From Alicyclobacillus mali (GTDB lineage Bacteria; Bacillota; Bacilli; Alicyclobacillales; Alicyclobacillaceae): 64,000 nt of DNA. Positions 53,563 through 61,870 of the stretch are shown in pieces. The stretch lies in NCBI RefSeq assembly GCF_017329565.1, contig NZ_JAFMTT010000005.1; one strand, given 5' to 3'. Within the stretch, counting starts at the first letter, position 1; every line of letters begins with the position of its first letter. The translations under genes were made by a program, and so were the position numbers. Below the pieces are notes generated by a model that saw only the letters and a program-made list of their open reading frames with translations, searched no databases and was not told the DNA's origin.

Positions 53563-54330
53563 TCAGCCCACCTCCGCATCGTGATAACCTGCGGTGAGCG
53601 CATAGGTCGCCGTTTGCCCGCTAGGCGCGGTATATGTGGAGGACAATTTCAGAATCAAGCTATTGACAAACAGGCTAGACGCCCCCGATGAACCGGCGCC
53701 GGATCCGTTGTAAAACAAGTTTGAAGCGGACTGTAACCAGGACTGTGCGATGGAACCTGATCCGGTCGTACCACCAGCCAATGCAGGCAGGTACCACGTG
53801 ACATTCACGTTCTGAGCCAATGGCTGACTCGGCAGCGGAGGCGGGGACGACGGATTGGTCGCAGGCATCGCGTATACGTTGTTGGACCCAGTCGTGTTTG
53901 GAACAAACTCGATCAAATAGTAGCAGTTAGCGCCATAGATAGCCGGAGGCGTCGCGGATACGTTCGCTACGCCGCTCATGCCGGGAGCCACTGTGGTAGA
54001 TGAATTATACATCCAGGGTTGCGATGGCAAGACAGCGGAGGCTGAAGGTACGCCTCCCCGGAATAGCCATAGACGCGTCACTCCGCTTGAGGTGTCATAC
54101 GTGATTTCAACATAGCTGGACGAGCCAATCATACGCGTTAGGATGTGGTTCACAGTCAGCACGGACTCCATGGCTTGATTCGCCGCTGTCAAGCGCTGTG
54201 AACGCAAGGAGATTTGCCAAATCGCAGTGATCAAGCCGCCCATCACGATGGCCGTGATCGTGATGGCCACGAGCACCTCAATAAGCGTCATTCCCGCTCG
54301 CTGCCCCAACCGTGCACAGATCCTTTTCAA
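53563..54330 (-). CDS. Prepilin-type minor pilin (PilW/GspJ-like)
   Basis: A 255-residue prepilin with a short basic leader ending RAG, then MTLIEVLVAITITAIVMGGLITAI, giving Met at +1 and Glu at +5. The C-terminal two-thirds is a beta-rich domain with an Asn/Ser/Thr/Pro-rich loop. The TTG start lies 5 nt after GAGGGGGTG and gives a leader of normal length; longer frames upstream overlap the PilV-like gene. It is 26 nt downstream of that gene. Confidence 0.82.
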   Translation of the reverse strand: MKRICARLGQRAGMTLIEVLVAITITAIVMGGLITAIWQISLRSQRLTAANQAMESVLTVNHILTRMIGSSSYVEITYDTSSGVTRLWLFRGGVPSASAVLPSQPWMYNSSTTVAPGMSGVANVSATPPAIYGANCYYLIEFVPNTTGSNNVYAMPATNPSSPPPLPSQPLAQNVNVTWYLPALAGGTTGSGSIAQSWLQSASNLFYNGSGAGSSGASSLFVNSLILKLSSTYTAPSGQTATYALTAGYHDAEVG

Positions 54331-54356
54331 GTAGACACCCCCTCGTTTAGGGCGCG

Positions 54357-55199
54357 TCAGACGGTGACCGTTTCCTGCGCGACGGCGCCATGCGGACTCT
54401 GAACGCGAATCGTGTAACTCCACATCGGTGCCAATTGGGACGAACTGCTTCCCCCAACTGGCTGCGCGTTCACCGTACACGTGTACCCATCCGGGAGCAG
54501 ATAAGGGCCGCCCCACGATTTACCACCAAGAGCCTCGTCAAGCATAAACTCTGTGAAGGTCATGCCACTGTTGGAAGGCGTACCGAGCACCGCTGGAGAA
54601 GGAATGTACAGCGTCGCCGTTTGATTCTTCAACGATGCGTCTCCGAGCGCGTCGCCGGGGATGACCACCGCGAACGGCCACAGCATGGAAGGCGATACGG
54701 ACATCGCGTTGATAGGGGCGGATGACGGCGACAGCATCTGCGAGTAGACCGTTGAAGGGAAATTTAACAAGGCCTGGACCATTTGATCGAATGTTGCGCC
54801 TTGTTGAAGTAAGTTGTTCAAACTAGGAAAATTAGAAAGGACGCTATTCAGAGCCTCGTTCAAAGTGATTGCAAGCTGTTGCGTTAAGTTAAGACTCTGT
54901 TGGAAAGATAATACTGTTGAGCTGCCAGATAAACTCTGTGTGATGATAGGCTCAAGTATCTGAATTTGCGCATTCGGATTCCTGTCCCGTATCTCCTCCG
55001 CAATGGTCGTTGCAAGCCCCAACGCCTTCGAATACTCGGCCTCTTTCAGCTGTCCCGCCTGCACCGACTCCACCGCGAAAAGCGCAGCTGTTCCTGCCAT
55101 CACAATGATGACCACGCTCGCCAAGACTTCAATCAATGTAAAACCCTTGGCCCGCCGCCTCCGCTGATGTCCGTCGTGGCCAGACTCGAACGTGCGCAC
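54357..55199 (-). CDS. Prepilin-type minor pilin (PilV/GspI-like)
   Basis: A 280-residue prepilin with leader ending AKG, then FTLIEVLASVVIIVMAGTAALF (Glu at +5). It is longer than most PilV proteins, with a helical Leu/Asn/Gln-rich insert (about 70-130) and a beta-rich C-terminal part. The GTG start follows a GGGGGG run by about 7 nt and gives a 19-residue basic leader. It is the first gene after the partial terminator behind pilA. Confidence 0.8.
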   Translation of the reverse strand: MRTFESGHDGHQRRRRAKGFTLIEVLASVVIIVMAGTAALFAVESVQAGQLKEAEYSKALGLATTIAEEIRDRNPNAQIQILEPIITQSLSGSSTVLSFQQSLNLTQQLAITLNEALNSVLSNFPSLNNLLQQGATFDQMVQALLNFPSTVYSQMLSPSSAPINAMSVSPSMLWPFAVVIPGDALGDASLKNQTATLYIPSPAVLGTPSNSGMTFTEFMLDEALGGKSWGGPYLLPDGYTCTVNAQPVGGSSSSQLAPMWSYTIRVQSPHGAVAQETVTV

Positions 55200-55275
55200 C
55201 CTCAGTCCCCCCAACGCCCAACCCCCCTGCCACTGGGGGGATTGAACCCCATGTTCATAGGGCCGCATGTAGACA

Positions 55276-55300
55276 GAAAGCCCCCACACAGGGAGCTTTC
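55276..55300 (-). terminator. Partial terminator between pilA and the minor pilins
   Basis: On the minus strand a stem GAAAGC/GCTTTC (55295-55300 with 55276-55281) extended by CCC/GGG pairs is followed by TGTC. Its weak T-tract suggests attenuation, giving more pilA than minor-pilin mRNA. Confidence 0.5.
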
Positions 55301-55333
55301 CTAACTCTTTTTGACCTTACTGTACCAAAACAA

Positions 55334-55861
55334 TTACTGAATCGTGATATACCAAGATTGGATGTTCCCAGTGCTGTTGGGATACGTGAACGTGACGTAC
55401 GGCGCGGTCATGTTGTTAGCCGGTGAACCCGGGACAATTGTGAAGTTTCCCGTTTGCGACTGCGGATTGGGTACGCTCGTCAAGTAGCCGTTGCCGGAAC
55501 CATTGCCAAGCAAGTAGTTATACACGGCAGTACCGTTCGGCAGAGATCCGTTCGACACGACGCCAATCTGCGCACCGCTTCCGTTGACAATCGCGCCATT
55601 TGTGATACCCAGACTCCCCTGATTCGTGGAGTTCGACTGATAATCATACTCCGCGCGCTGGAGCGCGTCCGCAATCAACTGCTCGTTCGACTTGTCCGTG
55701 TTCAGGCGCGCCTTCTGAATCTGTGCCAACACAATCGGCACGCCGACCGCCGCGAGAATCGCCAGGATGACGACCACGGCGAGCATTTCGATCAGCGTCA
55801 CACCGCGCTGATCCCGGAGCCTTTGTTTCACACTCGAAATCTTCATTCTCATCTGACCCAT
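55334..55861 (-). CDS. pilA: Major type IV pilin
   Basis: A 175-residue prepilin: basic leader ending QRG, then VTLIEMLAVVVILAILAAVGVP (Glu at +5), the classic N-terminal helix, and a small Asn/Ser/Thr/Gly-rich globular domain with few charged residues and no Cys pair. Val instead of Phe at +1 is unusual but seen. It has a good own promoter and a terminator-like hairpin after it, as expected for the abundant subunit. The ATG follows GGGGAG by 5 nt; ATG codons 3 and 5 positions on are alternatives. Confidence 0.88.
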   Translation of the reverse strand: MGQMRMKISSVKQRLRDQRGVTLIEMLAVVVILAILAAVGVPIVLAQIQKARLNTDKSNEQLIADALQRAEYDYQSNSTNQGSLGITNGAIVNGSGAQIGVVSNGSLPNGTAVYNYLLGNGSGNGYLTSVPNPQSQTGNFTIVPGSPANNMTAPYVTFTYPNSTGNIQSWYITIQ

Positions 55862-55932
55862 CAGAACTCCCCTTCCCCTCTGCTCGACCGAGTCCGAGCC
55901 TACGTGTCGAATGAGTACCTTTGATGGCACCT

Positions 55933-55966
55933 ATTATACTGGCAGGAAATGCACTTGTACATGCAT
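55933..55966 (-). promoter_or_regulatory. pilA promoter overlapped by an inverted repeat
   Basis: Minus-strand -10 TATAAT (55933-55938) lies 17 nt from a -35-like TGTACA (55956-55961). The palindrome ATGCA-N8-TGCAT (55949-55966) covers the -35, so a repressor or activator may bind there. Confidence 0.6.
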
Positions 55967-56011
55967 TCTAGTCAATTTGGCCACATTTTTCGTAGACACC
56001 GACAGAAGCCG

Positions 56012-57250
56012 TCACGAGACGCCGTACGACCCTAGATTGTTGTAAAGCGAGAACATGGGCAACAGCACCGACAGCGCGATGACGCCCACCACGCCGGACA
56101 GCACCGTCGTCAACAGCGGCTCGAGCAGTTGCCGGAGTCGCTCGACCATCACCTCCAACTCGGACTCGTAGAACGTCGCCACGCGCGCCAACATGTCGTC
56201 GAGATGCCCCGTGGTTTCCCCCACGCGCACCATCTGTACCATCAGGGGCGTGAACGCGCCCGCGCGCTGCAGCGCTTCGGACAATGCGCCCCCCTCGCCC
56301 AAGGTGTCGCGCGCCTGCCGCAGGCTCACGCGGACATAGCGGTTTCCCACCGCGTCGGCCGCGAGCGACATCGCCGTCAGCGCCGGCAGGGCCGCGTGAA
56401 ACAGCATCGCCAGCGTGCGCGATGCCTGCGCCATGGCCCGATAGCGCATCAGCTTTCCAAACACAGGGATGTACAAAAGCAGACGATCCCGCCAGTAGCG
56501 GCTCTCGCCATGGCGGCTGACGAAGATCCACGCCCCCACCAGGAGCACCACCAGGAGAATCGCCAAGTACCAGAATCGTTTCACCGCGTCCGCGGAAAAC
56601 AGCACAATCCGCGTCGGAAGCGGCAGCGTCACGTGCATGGAGGCGAACACAGAGACAAATGAAGGAATGACGTTGATCATCAAAAACCCAGCCACTAGCA
56701 CCGACATCACCGAGACGAGCGCCGGGTACATGAGCGCCGACTTGATCTTCGACACCGTCTCGCGCTGCCCTTCTTCGAATCGCGCCGTGGACTCCAGCAC
56801 TTCCTCGAGGGAACCGCTGGCCTCGCCAGCACGCACCATCTGGACAAACATCGACGGGAACACCTTCGGATACTCAGCCAGGCTCTCCCAGAGCGCAGTT
56901 CCGCCCTCGACCTTCGCCGCCACCTCCCCCACGGCGCGCTTCAGCGGTCCCTTTTTGAGTTGCTCCTCCAAGACCTGAAGGGCTGGCACCAACGGCACGC
57001 CGGCCCGAACGAGCGTCGCGAACTGCCGGCAGAAGGGGACGAAATCCTCGGACTTGACCTTCGGCTCGAGAAAGCTCAGTTTGATTTCCCGATTCCACAG
57101 ATCCGATTTCTCGCTCATCGACTTGAGCCCAACCACAAACAGGCCGCGCTCCGCGAGCGCCCGAATGGCGTCCGCCTCCGAATTCGCTTCAATCTTTCCC
57201 CGCTCGCGCCGGTTGGGGCGCGCGATGGCCTCATACCGGTACACGCTCAC
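56012..57250 (-). CDS. pilC: Type IV pilus inner-membrane platform protein
   Basis: A 412-residue GspF-family protein with two homologous cytoplasmic helical domains (about 70-190 and 275-385; FCRQFATLVRAGVPLVPAL and RTLAMLFHAALPALTAM mark their starts) and three membrane helices. It couples the PilB/PilT motors to pilus growth. The GTG start is 14 nt downstream of pilB in GGGGTGAG context. The pilA gene follows after 150 nt with its own promoter. Confidence 0.93.
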   Translation of the reverse strand: MSVYRYEAIARPNRRERGKIEANSEADAIRALAERGLFVVGLKSMSEKSDLWNREIKLSFLEPKVKSEDFVPFCRQFATLVRAGVPLVPALQVLEEQLKKGPLKRAVGEVAAKVEGGTALWESLAEYPKVFPSMFVQMVRAGEASGSLEEVLESTARFEEGQRETVSKIKSALMYPALVSVMSVLVAGFLMINVIPSFVSVFASMHVTLPLPTRIVLFSADAVKRFWYLAILLVVLLVGAWIFVSRHGESRYWRDRLLLYIPVFGKLMRYRAMAQASRTLAMLFHAALPALTAMSLAADAVGNRYVRVSLRQARDTLGEGGALSEALQRAGAFTPLMVQMVRVGETTGHLDDMLARVATFYESELEVMVERLRQLLEPLLTTVLSGVVGVIALSVLLPMFSLYNNLGSYGVS

Positions 57251-57264
57251 CTCGTCTCACCCCC

Positions 57265-58932
57265 TCAAGTCGCGGCCGTCACGCGCAGCACTTCCTGCAC
57301 CGTCGTCTTGCCTTGCAGCGCCTTCTCCAGCCCGTCCTGGAACATCGTCCGCATGCCGCGCTCCTTCGCCACGCTCAGGTAATCCTCCGACGATCTCGAC
57401 GTCAGGATCAGCCGCGCGATCTCGTCATCCACCTCCAGCACTTCCTGCACCGCCATGCGGCCCTTGTATCCCGTCTGACCGCACGCGGGGCATCCCCGGC
57501 CTTCCACCACCGAATCAGCAGCAAAGCCATTTTCTTCAAGAATCTCCTGCTCGAGCGGCGTCGCCTTGCGTTCCTGTCTGCAGCGAGGGCAGACAAGGCG
57601 CACCAGCCGCTGTGCCACCACGCCCGTCACGCCAGATGCCATCATATACGCCGGCACGCCCATGTCGATGAGCCGGTTGATGGCGCTCGCCGCGTCGTTC
57701 GTGTGCAGCGTCGACAGCACGCGGTGCCCCGTGAGCGCGGCGCGCATGGCGATCTCGGCCGTCTCGTTGTCGCGAATCTCGCCCACCATGATGATGTCCG
57801 GATCCTGGCGGAGGACCGCGCGAAGCCCGCGCGCGAACGTGAGTCCAGCGGCCGGATTCACCTGCACCTGATTCACGCCGTCGAGCTGGTACTCGATGGG
57901 ATCCTCGATGGTGATGACGTTGACCTCGGGCGTCGCCAGCCGCTTCAGCGCCGCGTACAGCGTCGACGTCTTGCCCGATCCCGTCGGCCCCGTGATGAGC
58001 ACCGCTCCATAGGGCTTCGTGATCATGCGCTCAAACACCGCCAGGTTGGCGGTCGAAAACCCGAGCTCATCCAGGCTGAACGCCCGCTTGGCGAGATCGA
58101 AGATGCGGAGCACGACCTTCTCTCCGTGGGCCGTGGGCATCGTGGAGACGCGCACGTCCACCTTGCGCCCACCCTCCGCAAACTCAAAGCGACCGTCCTG
58201 CGGCAGCCGCTGCTCGGCGATGTTGAGCCTCGCCAGGATCTTCACGCGCGCAACGAGGCCGCTCTGAAGGTTTCGAGGAATCAAGCGCTCCGTCCGCAAA
58301 AATCCGTCCACTCGGAACCGCAGGACCACCCCGTCCGCCTGTGGATCCAGGTGCACGTCGGACGCGCCGGCGTCCGACGCTTCCACCAGAATCTGATTGA
58401 GCGCGCGCACAACCGGTGAATCCGCCGCCCGGTTCTCCTGTTCCGGCTCCGGGCGGGGCGGCGCAGATTCCGCGACGGACCGCACCGCCGTCTCAAACAC
58501 CTCGTTGCCGCGGTAATGGCGAGAGATGGCTGCCTGAATGTCGTGGCGCGTTGCGATAGCGGGCATGATGACGAGATTGGTGGAGCGGCGCAGGTCGTCG
58601 ATGGCGTAGTAGTCGAGCGGATCGGCCATCGCGACGTGCAAGCGACTGCCGGCGCGGCGGTATGGGATGAGAACGTACGTCTCCGCGAGGCGCTCGGGAA
58701 CGAGTTTCAGCACCTCCGGATCGATCTTCATGTTCGCCAGGATGACGTGCGGAATGCCGAGCTGAAACTCCAGCACTTCGACGAGTTGCTGCTCGGTGAT
58801 ATACCCGTTCTGAATCAGGATGTCGCCGAGGCGCGTGCCCGTCTCGCGCTGCTCGGCGAGCGCCATCTCCAACTGTTCCGGGGCGAGCATGCCAGATTCC
58901 ACAAGCAACTCGCCCATTCGCTTGCGCGCCAA
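57265..58932 (-). CDS. pilB: Type IV pilus assembly ATPase
   Basis: A 555-residue extension motor. N-terminal GspE-type domain (about 1-150), then the ATPase core with Walker A GPTGSGKT (315-322), Asp box IEDPIEYQ, Walker B DIIMVGEIRD and His box STLHTND. The zinc-binding four-Cys site (Cys448, 451, 481, 484) that separates PilB/GspE from PilT is intact. The TTG start lies 8 nt after GGAGGTGAC. It follows the secreted protease gene by 37 nt, so cotranscription from further upstream is possible. Confidence 0.95.
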   Translation of the reverse strand: MARKRMGELLVESGMLAPEQLEMALAEQRETGTRLGDILIQNGYITEQQLVEVLEFQLGIPHVILANMKIDPEVLKLVPERLAETYVLIPYRRAGSRLHVAMADPLDYYAIDDLRRSTNLVIMPAIATRHDIQAAISRHYRGNEVFETAVRSVAESAPPRPEPEQENRAADSPVVRALNQILVEASDAGASDVHLDPQADGVVLRFRVDGFLRTERLIPRNLQSGLVARVKILARLNIAEQRLPQDGRFEFAEGGRKVDVRVSTMPTAHGEKVVLRIFDLAKRAFSLDELGFSTANLAVFERMITKPYGAVLITGPTGSGKTSTLYAALKRLATPEVNVITIEDPIEYQLDGVNQVQVNPAAGLTFARGLRAVLRQDPDIIMVGEIRDNETAEIAMRAALTGHRVLSTLHTNDAASAINRLIDMGVPAYMMASGVTGVVAQRLVRLVCPRCRQERKATPLEQEILEENGFAADSVVEGRGCPACGQTGYKGRMAVQEVLEVDDEIARLILTSRSSEDYLSVAKERGMRTMFQDGLEKALQGKTTVQEVLRVTAAT

Positions 58933-58969
58933 CGCGTGTCACCTCCACATGCGCCGCTGGCCGACGCCC

Positions 58970-60106
58970 TCACTTCATGATGTACAAGGTACTCTGCGTC
59001 TGGGAGATCAAGAGATCATACCCATTTTGTTGGAAGAATCCGTATCCCAAAAGCGGAATCCCGGTCCAGCTCGGATCCACGATGCAGGGGATGTCCGGAA
59101 AGACGTGACCACCGATGTTTAGCGTCACCTTGCTCATGTACGCCTCATCCGTTCCGCCGATCCCGCCTACTTCAATGGTGCCGAGATTCGGCAGATGGAG
59201 CTGGGCGGCAAGCGACCCTCCGAGAAGCGTCTCATACGCGCCCGTGTCCAACTGGAACGTGATGGATTCGCCCCCACTCGTGGCCTGCAGGAACACGCCG
59301 TTCTGATAGAAGCTCACCGGCGTGGAGGCCACGAGATGCTCCGAGCTGAGTGAGGGTGGAGACTGCGAGGCGGGGCCACTGGCGTTGCCCGACGCTCCAT
59401 TCGTCTTTTGCGCCTGGAACGGCACGGGTACGGTCTGACGCACCACGCCGCCCGACGGCGTCTTCCACGAGACGGTCACATAGACCGTTTCGGCCGTCGA
59501 GTCAGTCAATCCACCCTGCCAGGCGCCCGAGCTATCCGTGGTGACGTGGATGGCAGACGCGTCGGAGGACGGTTCCAGTTGGCTGAAGCCTGTACTCGAA
59601 ATGGTGATGGCCTGCCCCGGCACGGTGTTGTCTCCGTCCACGGTCTCCACGTTCAGCACCGCAACGCTGCCCGCCACCGCCTGCGACGCCTGAATCAACA
59701 CAGAGTAGCTGTGCTTCACCGGTTCGCTTACAAATTCAAAGCCCCCGCCCTTGAGCGGAATGGCCCGGACCGATGCGGCGAGCGCCGACCACGGCACGTA
59801 CGTCTTCCCGTAATAAACGACGCCCTGCACGTTGCGGCCCGTCAGCGCGATGTTGCCGTTGCCGAGATCGACATACGGCGTCCCGAAGGCGTTGAACGCC
59901 GCCTCGTCGACATATGTGTCGTTGCCGACGCAGATGGCGTCGTACAGCTTTCCGTGGATGATCACGCGCACATGGCCGGGCGCGACTTTGAGGTGCGGCA
60001 CGCTCGAAGACGCGCGCGTGGCGGCCTGCGCCATCGGAGCTGCCAGCGGTGCGCATACGAGAGCAAACGATGCGAGGCTTGCGAGCCAAGAGCGACGAGA
60101 GATCAT
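58970..60106 (-). CDS. Secreted retropepsin-like aspartic protease with stalk and Ig-like domains
   Basis: A 378-residue exported protein. Signal peptide (1-29), a stalk-type module (about 45-125), a beta-rich Ig-like domain (about 135-230), a Ser/Pro/Asn linker and a single retropepsin-type domain (about 265-378) with DTGA (287-290, FQLDTGAYETLL) and the paired hydrophobic-hydrophobic-Gly strand in PLLGYGFF. One-domain aspartic proteases act as homodimers. It lies 7 nt after hom and 37 nt before pilB. A link to the pilus is suggested only by position; it could trim a pilin, process surface proteins or be unrelated. Confidence 0.78.
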   Translation of the reverse strand: MISRRSWLASLASFALVCAPLAAPMAQAATRASSSVPHLKVAPGHVRVIIHGKLYDAICVGNDTYVDEAAFNAFGTPYVDLGNGNIALTGRNVQGVVYYGKTYVPWSALAASVRAIPLKGGGFEFVSEPVKHSYSVLIQASQAVAGSVAVLNVETVDGDNTVPGQAITISSTGFSQLEPSSDASAIHVTTDSSGAWQGGLTDSTAETVYVTVSWKTPSGGVVRQTVPVPFQAQKTNGASGNASGPASQSPPSLSSEHLVASTPVSFYQNGVFLQATSGGESITFQLDTGAYETLLGGSLAAQLHLPNLGTIEVGGIGGTDEAYMSKVTLNIGGHVFPDIPCIVDPSWTGIPLLGYGFFQQNGYDLLISQTQSTLYIMK

Positions 60107-60113
60107 AGTTCGC

Positions 60114-61196
60114 CTACCTTCTGGATGAATTCACTCGCCACTCTATTTCGTCCTCGACGCTTGCGTTTCCTGCATGCGGCACCTCGACCAATTGGACCAC
60201 GTCCTCGAGCACGGCGCTCGCGGTGGGGAACGCCCCAGCGCCAGGCCCGGTGAGCGTCACGGTGCCCACCACGTCGCCCGTGATGGCGAGCGCATTTTCG
60301 ACGCCGTCGATGCTGAATAGCGGATCGGACGGGGGAAGAGATTCGACGCGGATGAAGGTCTCCACCACGCCGTCCTCGCGCCAGCGGGCGGTGGCCACGT
60401 GCTTCAGCTTTTCCCCGCGCGATCTCGCCCGTAACACGTCGTCCAGCCGAAGGTGCGAAATGCCTTCCCGCGGCGCCGCGAGGTAGGCCGCTGGCCGCGC
60501 GTCCAGAGGGCGAGGCTCAAGCGCCGGAGCATGGACCTCGTTCCTGAGCGGCGCGGTGTCGACGCCGAGCACCTGGAGGAGCACCTGAAGCTTGAAGAAC
60601 GCGTCGTGGCCTTCCACGTCCGACGTGGGATCGGGTTCGGCGTAACCGAGCGCCTGCGCCTCCGCCAGCGCGTCCGCAAAGCTCGCGCCCTCGTGGGTCA
60701 TGCGGGTGAGGATGTAATTGCTCGTCCCGTTGACGATGCCGCGCAGGGCCGTGACGCGATTGACGCGGAAGTAGGTCTGTAGCGTGTGAATGGCGGGTAC
60801 CCCTCCGAGCACGCTCGCCTCGTATCGAAGCGCCACGCCGTGGTCCCGCGCCAAGGCCCGAAGTTCAGGGCCGTGCGCCGCCATGAGGGCCTTGTTGGCG
60901 GTCACCACCGGCTTGCCCGCGCGAATCGCCGTGCGGACCACCTCGTGCGCCACGTCGATGCCGCCCATCACCTCGATCACGACGTCGACGTCGTCCGCGA
61001 GGCAGACGGATCGCCAGTCATCCGTCAGCCTTTCCTTCGGCACATACGAAGGCCGCGGGCGCGACAAGTGCTTGACCGCGATGCGCGTCGCCTCAAGCTC
61101 CATGCCGCCAACCATGCCGGCGCGATCGCTCAGCACGCGGAGCACGCCACTCCCCACCACACCGCAACCGATAAGACCCAGCCGAACGCGTTTCAA
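60114..61196 (-). CDS. hom: Homoserine dehydrogenase lacking the ACT domain
   Basis: A 360-residue enzyme reducing aspartate semialdehyde to homoserine for threonine and methionine synthesis. NADP-binding GCGVVGSG near the N-terminus, catalytic Lys region TANKALM, GTSNYILTRM and DVEGHDAFFKLQVL are present. It ends where most Bacillus Hom proteins (about 430 residues) continue into a C-terminal ACT domain, so threonine feedback through that domain is absent. The TTG start gives the usual KRVRLGLIG beginning, but its ribosome site is weak; an ATG at 61247 is an alternative. No thrB, thrC or other pathway gene is adjacent. Confidence 0.88.
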   Translation of the reverse strand: MKRVRLGLIGCGVVGSGVLRVLSDRAGMVGGMELEATRIAVKHLSRPRPSYVPKERLTDDWRSVCLADDVDVVIEVMGGIDVAHEVVRTAIRAGKPVVTANKALMAAHGPELRALARDHGVALRYEASVLGGVPAIHTLQTYFRVNRVTALRGIVNGTSNYILTRMTHEGASFADALAEAQALGYAEPDPTSDVEGHDAFFKLQVLLQVLGVDTAPLRNEVHAPALEPRPLDARPAAYLAAPREGISHLRLDDVLRARSRGEKLKHVATARWREDGVVETFIRVESLPPSDPLFSIDGVENALAITGDVVGTVTLTGPGAGAFPTASAVLEDVVQLVEVPHAGNASVEDEIEWRVNSSRR

Positions 61197-61302
61197 TCTA
61201 TCTCTCGCCGCCTTTCCATTTTGAGAAGTGTTTGAGGCGCTCGCCATCCCCTGCGCTTGGGAAGCACATCCCCCGCTTCGGGGAACCGCTGCGCCGATAT
61301 AC

Positions 61303-61329
61303 AAAAAGGGCACCCTTTCGGATGCCCTT
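61303..61329 (-). terminator. Intrinsic terminator of panD
   Basis: A 7-bp stem (61306-61312 with 61323-61329), 10-nt loop and, on the minus strand, TTTTT. It is 19 nt past the panD stop. A small CCCCG-CTT-CGGGG hairpin lies just beyond it. Confidence 0.8.
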
Positions 61330-61348
61330 CCTGAGAAACGAAGCAGCG

Positions 61349-61756
61349 TTATACGCGCGCCGTGACGCGCTCCATGCGCTTGTTCTCCTCGGCCTCGGAG
61401 GCGAGCGCCTCGACGGGCCGGTTGTCCGCGTCCACCATCACGACGGTCGGATGGTGACGCCGGACCTCTTCCTCGCTGTAGGCCGCGTACGAAATGACGA
61501 TGACCAAATCGCCCGGTTCGGCCAACCTCGCCGCTGCGCCGTTCAAGCCGATCACGCCCGAGCCGCGGTCACCAGGGATCACATACGTCTCAAACCGCGC
61601 GCCTGTGTGGATGTTGACCACCTGGACCTTCTCGTTCTCGACGAGATCGGCAGCTTCCATGAGGTCCTCATCAATGGTGATGCTGCCGACGTAGTGCAGG
61701 TTGGTCTGCGTGACGGTGGCGCGGTGAATTTTGGATTTCATCAGCGTGCGAAACAT
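61349..61756 (-). CDS. panD: Aspartate 1-decarboxylase proenzyme
   Basis: A 135-residue pyruvoyl enzyme making beta-alanine for pantothenate. The self-cleavage site Gly24-Ser25 is in HYVGSITID; VNIHTGARFETYVI, GVIGLNGAAAR and GDLVIVISYA are standard. The ATG lies 5 nt after GGAGGGG, and cleavage at residue 24 matches the family exactly, which fixes the start. panB and panC are not in the window. A 114-bp gap separates it from the TPR lipoprotein gene. Confidence 0.95.
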   Translation of the reverse strand: MFRTLMKSKIHRATVTQTNLHYVGSITIDEDLMEAADLVENEKVQVVNIHTGARFETYVIPGDRGSGVIGLNGAAARLAEPGDLVIVISYAAYSEEEVRRHHPTVVMVDADNRPVEALASEAEENKRMERVTARV

Positions 61757-61870
61757 CGAAACCCCTCCATTCCCTGGGGCCTTCGCAGAGGAGTGCACTG
61801 TAGCGCCTTCCTCCGACATGTTACGCGTTCACGAGCCCCAAGGCAAGTGGAAACGCACGCCTCATCCGCT

